From an uncultured SAR116 cluster alpha proteobacterium (GTDB lineage: Bacteria; Pseudomonadota; Alphaproteobacteria; Puniceispirillales; Marisalimonadaceae), in NCBI GenBank assembly GCA_902615025.1, contig CACMNV010000002.1, forward strand, positions 62,001 through 126,000: a stretch of DNA of 64,000 nucleotides, read 5' to 3'. The notes beneath the pieces were generated by a model. That model worked only from the letters and a program-made list of their open reading frames with translations, searched no databases and was not told the origin of the DNA. This document shows positions 61,310 to 64,000 of this stretch, one piece after another; the stretch's first letter is position 1, and each line of letters begins with the position of its first letter. Made by a program: the position numbers and the translations under genes.

Positions 61310-62648
61310 TTGTCATTTCATTAATTAATATGCTAGGTGTAGAAATGGTTGAATTTAAATCTAAGTTATTTGCAGGCACCATTTGTAAAAACATTTCTTT
61401 TAAATTTCCTGCAATAGTAGCTTCAGATATCGGGTTCGAGAGTTTGCCATTTTTAATCCAAAATCCACTGGCTCCTCTACTATAATCACCAGTAATTAAA
61501 GAAACGCTTGATCCGAGTAATTCTGTAATATAAAACCCATTTGAAATATTTTTTATCATATCTTTTTCATCAATATTGCCCGGCATAATCATAGCATTAC
61601 TTACGCCTATCCCTGGAGGTGAAGTCAAGCTTCTTATAGCATTACAGTTAGTATTCAAACCTAACTGTCTTGCTGATGAAAGGTTAAGCAGATAATTTTT
61701 TAATATCCCATTAGAAACAAGCTCCATTTTTTTTGTTCCTAAACCCTCTGCATCAAATAATTTTGACCCTAATCCTTTGCTTAAATGTGGGTCATCAACG
61801 ACATTTATTTTACTATTGAATATATGTTCATTTAGTTTTCCTTTTAAAAAACTTGTTCCACTTATAATTGAAGTTCCATTAATTCCAGAAATTATATGGC
61901 TTAGAATTGATTTAGCTACCCTTGGTTCAAAAATTACTGGGAATTTACCTGTCGGTGCTTTAGTAGATCCAATCTTATCTAAAACCTTTTTAGCAACTCT
62001 CCTAGCTATTAATTTTGGTTCTTCAATATCATTATAAAATACCTTTGAAGAATAATCATAATCTCTTACCATTTTATCTGATTTAGATGCTATGAGGGTC
62101 AAAGAACTTAAATTGTTTGATTTAAAATGTTTGTTATGAAAATTATTGCTATTAGAATAATAAATTTCGCTCTTAGTCCACGCTACTTGAACTCCATCAC
62201 TAACTAATTGATTAGAAAAATTTAGAGCATGATTTTCTATTTCATTAGCCCTAGTCTCTAATTGATCAATTGAGGGTTCAAAACAATCATTTGTAAGAAT
62301 TTTAACTTTTTTATTAATAGGATTCTGATCCATATCATTTTTTGTGGCAATGCCACTAAAATTATCTTCAGGTGAAACTTCAGCAATTTTTGCAGCTTTA
62401 TCAGCTAATTTTATTAATGATTTTTCATCAATTTTATTTGTTGAAAGTATAGAAAACTTTTTCCCTTTAAATACTCTAATTCCAATATTGTATGTATCAA
62501 ATTCTTCTATTTTTTCTTTTACATTATTTCTAACTTCTAATGATTTTCCATAGCTTTTTGATATAATAACTTCAGTATCAGTAGCACTATTTTTTTTTGA
62601 TTTATCAAGCAATATAGAGATTATTTCATTTGTTTTGTACGTTTTCAT
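61287..62648 (-). CDS. pmbA: TldE/PmbA-family metalloprotease component
   Basis: A 453-residue member of the TldD/PmbA family, which forms a heterodimeric zinc protease with TldD. PmbA-type segments are GKFPVIFEPRVAKSILSHI, GTSFLKGKLNEHIF, FDAEGLGTKKMELVSNG, GDYSRGASGFWI and EATIAGNLKEMF. PmbA lacks the HExxxH metal site that TldD carries, and none is seen here. TldD is not in the window. Its reading frame runs 23 bases into the phosphatase gene downstream. It is divergent from argC across 73 bases. Confidence 0.9.
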   Translation of the reverse strand: MKTYKTNEIISILLDKSKKNSATDTEVIISKSYGKSLEVRNNVKEKIEEFDTYNIGIRVFKGKKFSILSTNKIDEKSLIKLADKAAKIAEVSPEDNFSGIATKNDMDQNPINKKVKILTNDCFEPSIDQLETRANEIENHALNFSNQLVSDGVQVAWTKSEIYYSNSNNFHNKHFKSNNLSSLTLIASKSDKMVRDYDYSSKVFYNDIEEPKLIARRVAKKVLDKIGSTKAPTGKFPVIFEPRVAKSILSHIISGINGTSIISGTSFLKGKLNEHIFNSKINVVDDPHLSKGLGSKLFDAEGLGTKKMELVSNGILKNYLLNLSSARQLGLNTNCNAIRSLTSPPGIGVSNAMIMPGNIDEKDMIKNISNGFYITELLGSSVSLITGDYSRGASGFWIKNGKLSNPISEATIAGNLKEMFLQMVPANNLDLNSTISTPSILINEMTIAGGSNT

Positions 62649-62721
62649 TTAGTTATTTTGATTAATTGATTATAAGTAATTTAAATGTTTTTTAATTTCT
62701 TTCAATAATTAGAGGATTTGT

Positions 62722-63663
62722 ATGATAAAAAAAGTTTTTATTGATGGTGAAGAAGGAACTACAGGACTTCAAATTTATGAAAGATTAGAAAAACATCCAA
62801 ATATAAAAGTCATTAAAATTGATCCTAATAAAAGAAAGAATTTATTAGTGAAAAAGGAAATGATGAAAAAGGCTGATCTAGTATTTTTGTGTTTACCTGA
62901 TACAGCCTCACGAGAAGCTGTTGCTTTAGGAAAAGAACTTGAAGAACATTGTCCTATTTTTATAGATGCTTCCACAGCACACAGAACTTCTGCAATGTGG
63001 AGCTATGGATTGCCTGAATTATCAGATCAATACAGAAATAATATAAATAAATCTAATTTAATTGCAGTTCCTGGATGTTATGCAACAGGATCAAATCTAA
63101 TTATATTTCCATTGATAAAGATGGGATTAATTTCTAATTCTCATCAGTTTATAATTCAAGCAGTCAGTGGGTTTAGTGGAGGTGGCAAAAATTTAATTGA
63201 ATACCAGAATAATAATGATTCCCCCTTTTTTTACTATGGGTTAAATTTAAGTCATAAACATCTCCCAGAAATTAAATTTCATTGTGGTTTAGAAAATAAT
63301 CCAATTTTTTTACCATCGGTCGCAAATTTTTATCAAGGTATGATTGTAAATTTATTTTTGACCATAAAAGATTTTGAAAAAGAGACCTCTTTTTTTGAAA
63401 TTGAAAGTTTTTTCAGCGACTATTATCAAAATCAACAATTTATTAAAGTTAAATCTAATGATGACATTCAATTGCCTGATGGTTTTTATAAACCAAACTT
63501 AATAGTAAATTCTAACGATGTTGAAATTAATTTTTTTAAAAACACAAATAGTTGTCAATTAATAATTTCTGCAAATTTTGATAATCTTGGAAAAGGAGCT
63601 TCTGCTGCAGCAATTCAATGTATGAATTTAAGATTTGGTTTTGATGAAATATTAGGTTTGTAG
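62722..63663 (+). CDS. argC: N-acetyl-gamma-glutamyl-phosphate reductase, type 2
   Basis: NADPH-dependent third step of arginine synthesis. The 313 residues and VFIDGEEGTTGLQI opening fit the short type-2 ArgC. The catalytic Cys119 is in VPGCYATGSNL. GGGKNLIEY and SHKHLPEI belong to the substrate region. It is followed after 5 bases by an open frame that runs off the window, so the two are probably co-transcribed. The upstream acetylglutamate genes are not in the window; argD, argF and argG are. Confidence 0.95.
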   Translation: MIKKVFIDGEEGTTGLQIYERLEKHPNIKVIKIDPNKRKNLLVKKEMMKKADLVFLCLPDTASREAVALGKELEEHCPIFIDASTAHRTSAMWSYGLPELSDQYRNNINKSNLIAVPGCYATGSNLIIFPLIKMGLISNSHQFIIQAVSGFSGGGKNLIEYQNNNDSPFFYYGLNLSHKHLPEIKFHCGLENNPIFLPSVANFYQGMIVNLFLTIKDFEKETSFFEIESFFSDYYQNQQFIKVKSNDDIQLPDGFYKPNLIVNSNDVEINFFKNTNSCQLIISANFDNLGKGASAAAIQCMNLRFGFDEILGL

Positions 63664-63668
63664 TTGTA

Positions 63669-64000
63669 ATGGAATGTTTTGTTCATGCAGATAAAAAATA
63701 TTTCCCAGAATATAACTGGTTTGAAAAAGCAATAAGTTACCCTTATAAAGCACCTACAACCTCTTTTACATTCAAGAATGGACAATTTTATCAAGGGATA
63801 CACATATCACTTAAAGATAGAGTTCCAATTATATCTATTGGATCTAATAGATCTCCATATCAATTAAAAAATAAATTTGGTTTAAAAGAGAATCTATGCG
63901 TAACTCCAGCAAAATTATATAATTCTGTGATTGTTTATGCGGCCTCAATGTCAGCATACGGTTCTATTCCTGCAACTCAGTGGCCTTGCGAAGGATCAGT
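63669..64000 (+). CDS. Protein of unknown function (cut by window end)
   Basis: An open frame of 110 codons with ATG at 63669, five bases after the argC stop, running past the last base. I do not recognise it firmly. SIGSNRSPYQL early in the visible part and PATQWPCEGS near the edge are loosely like the YGSN and PA-P-G-V pattern of gamma-glutamylcyclotransferase-fold proteins, so that fold is a possibility. The codon use looks like the neighbours and no stop interrupts it, supporting a real gene. Confidence 0.6.
   Translation, partial: MECFVHADKKYFPEYNWFEKAISYPYKAPTTSFTFKNGQFYQGIHISLKDRVPIISIGSNRSPYQLKNKFGLKENLCVTPAKLYNSVIVYAASMSAYGSIPATQWPCEGS

Noticed and set aside
1..64000. CRISPR arrays, insertion sequences, prophage genes, rRNA operons, riboswitches
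   Set aside because: None was seen on either strand. There are no spaced direct repeats, transposase or integrase motifs, and no gap is large enough for a long structured RNA apart from the tRNA.

Overview
The window is a dense, very AT-rich piece of bacterial chromosome (roughly 30% G+C by eye, not computed). It carries about 65 protein genes, one tRNA and no rRNA, insertion sequence, phage module or CRISPR array. There is no gene-free stretch longer than about 170 bases. The gene set points to a free-living alphaproteobacterium with a streamlined genome, of the kind seen in open-ocean SAR11-like, HIMB59-like or AEGEAN-169-like lineages. Supporting signs are a double-domain dCTP deaminase, an argD-argF-hslO run, an IalB-family protein, DUF3429, Coq7, a DUF3035-like lipoprotein behind lspA, an lpxL/lpxK/waaA/DUF374 lipid A block and a short type-2 ArgC. 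The exact lineage cannot be fixed from this sequence alone.

Layout. 1-7.5 kb: dcd (cut by the window edge), argD, argF, hslO, then trkH, folE, a lone ABC ATPase and a SprT-like metalloprotein. 7.4-16.6 kb: a propionate locus with methylmalonyl-CoA epimerase on one strand and pccB-pccA-methylmalonyl-CoA mutase-prpE on the other, followed by a quinone-reductase-like enzyme. 16.7-23.4 kb: a small unknown gene, argG, membrane proteins, an IalB-like secreted protein, rlmN, a BI-1 family protein, a secreted peroxidase and a flavin monooxygenase. 23.5-31 kb: pckA, an RND efflux pair, and a MobA-like transferase with XdhC. 31-34 kb: bioY, a rhodanese, and a minus-strand block of three unusual genes, one of them a secreted protein with three Ig-like repeats. 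34-45 kb: psd-pssA, an S58 peptidase, moaA, an esterase, an HNH protein, coq7-dsbB-yqaA, tRNA-Leu(CAA), an M20 amidohydrolase, a CIA30/ChaC/MscS run and ribF. 45-55 kb: ileS-lspA-lipoprotein-mutL, rsmD, a pseudouridine synthase, tadA, purD and xseA. 55-64 kb: lipid A/Kdo genes, an MsbA-type exporter, a CX5R phosphatase, pmbA, argC and a cut-off unknown gene.

How the genes work together. PrpE, PccAB, the epimerase and the mutase make an unbroken route from propionate to succinyl-CoA. It needs biotin (BioY is in the window) and vitamin B12, and PEP carboxykinase could draw the resulting C4 acids into gluconeogenesis. Four arginine genes (argD, argF, argG, argC) are scattered over the window. 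The lipid A/Kdo genes and the MsbA-like exporter imply an ordinary Kdo-containing outer membrane. XdhC, the MobA-like protein and MoaA imply a molybdenum hydroxylase encoded elsewhere.

Most notable points. (1) pccB has no ATG, GTG or TTG that can give a full-length protein; the family's N-terminus begins at an ATT codon seven bases after an AAAGGA ribosome site. (2) The 14 convergent gene pairs are packed so tightly that five share their stop codons in one tetranucleotide, and only one pair has a recognisable hairpin terminator. (3) The repeat protein at 32.4-33.6 kb stops just inside what looks like a fourth repeat and sits between two small unknown genes. I found no clear new multi-gene defence or mobile system.
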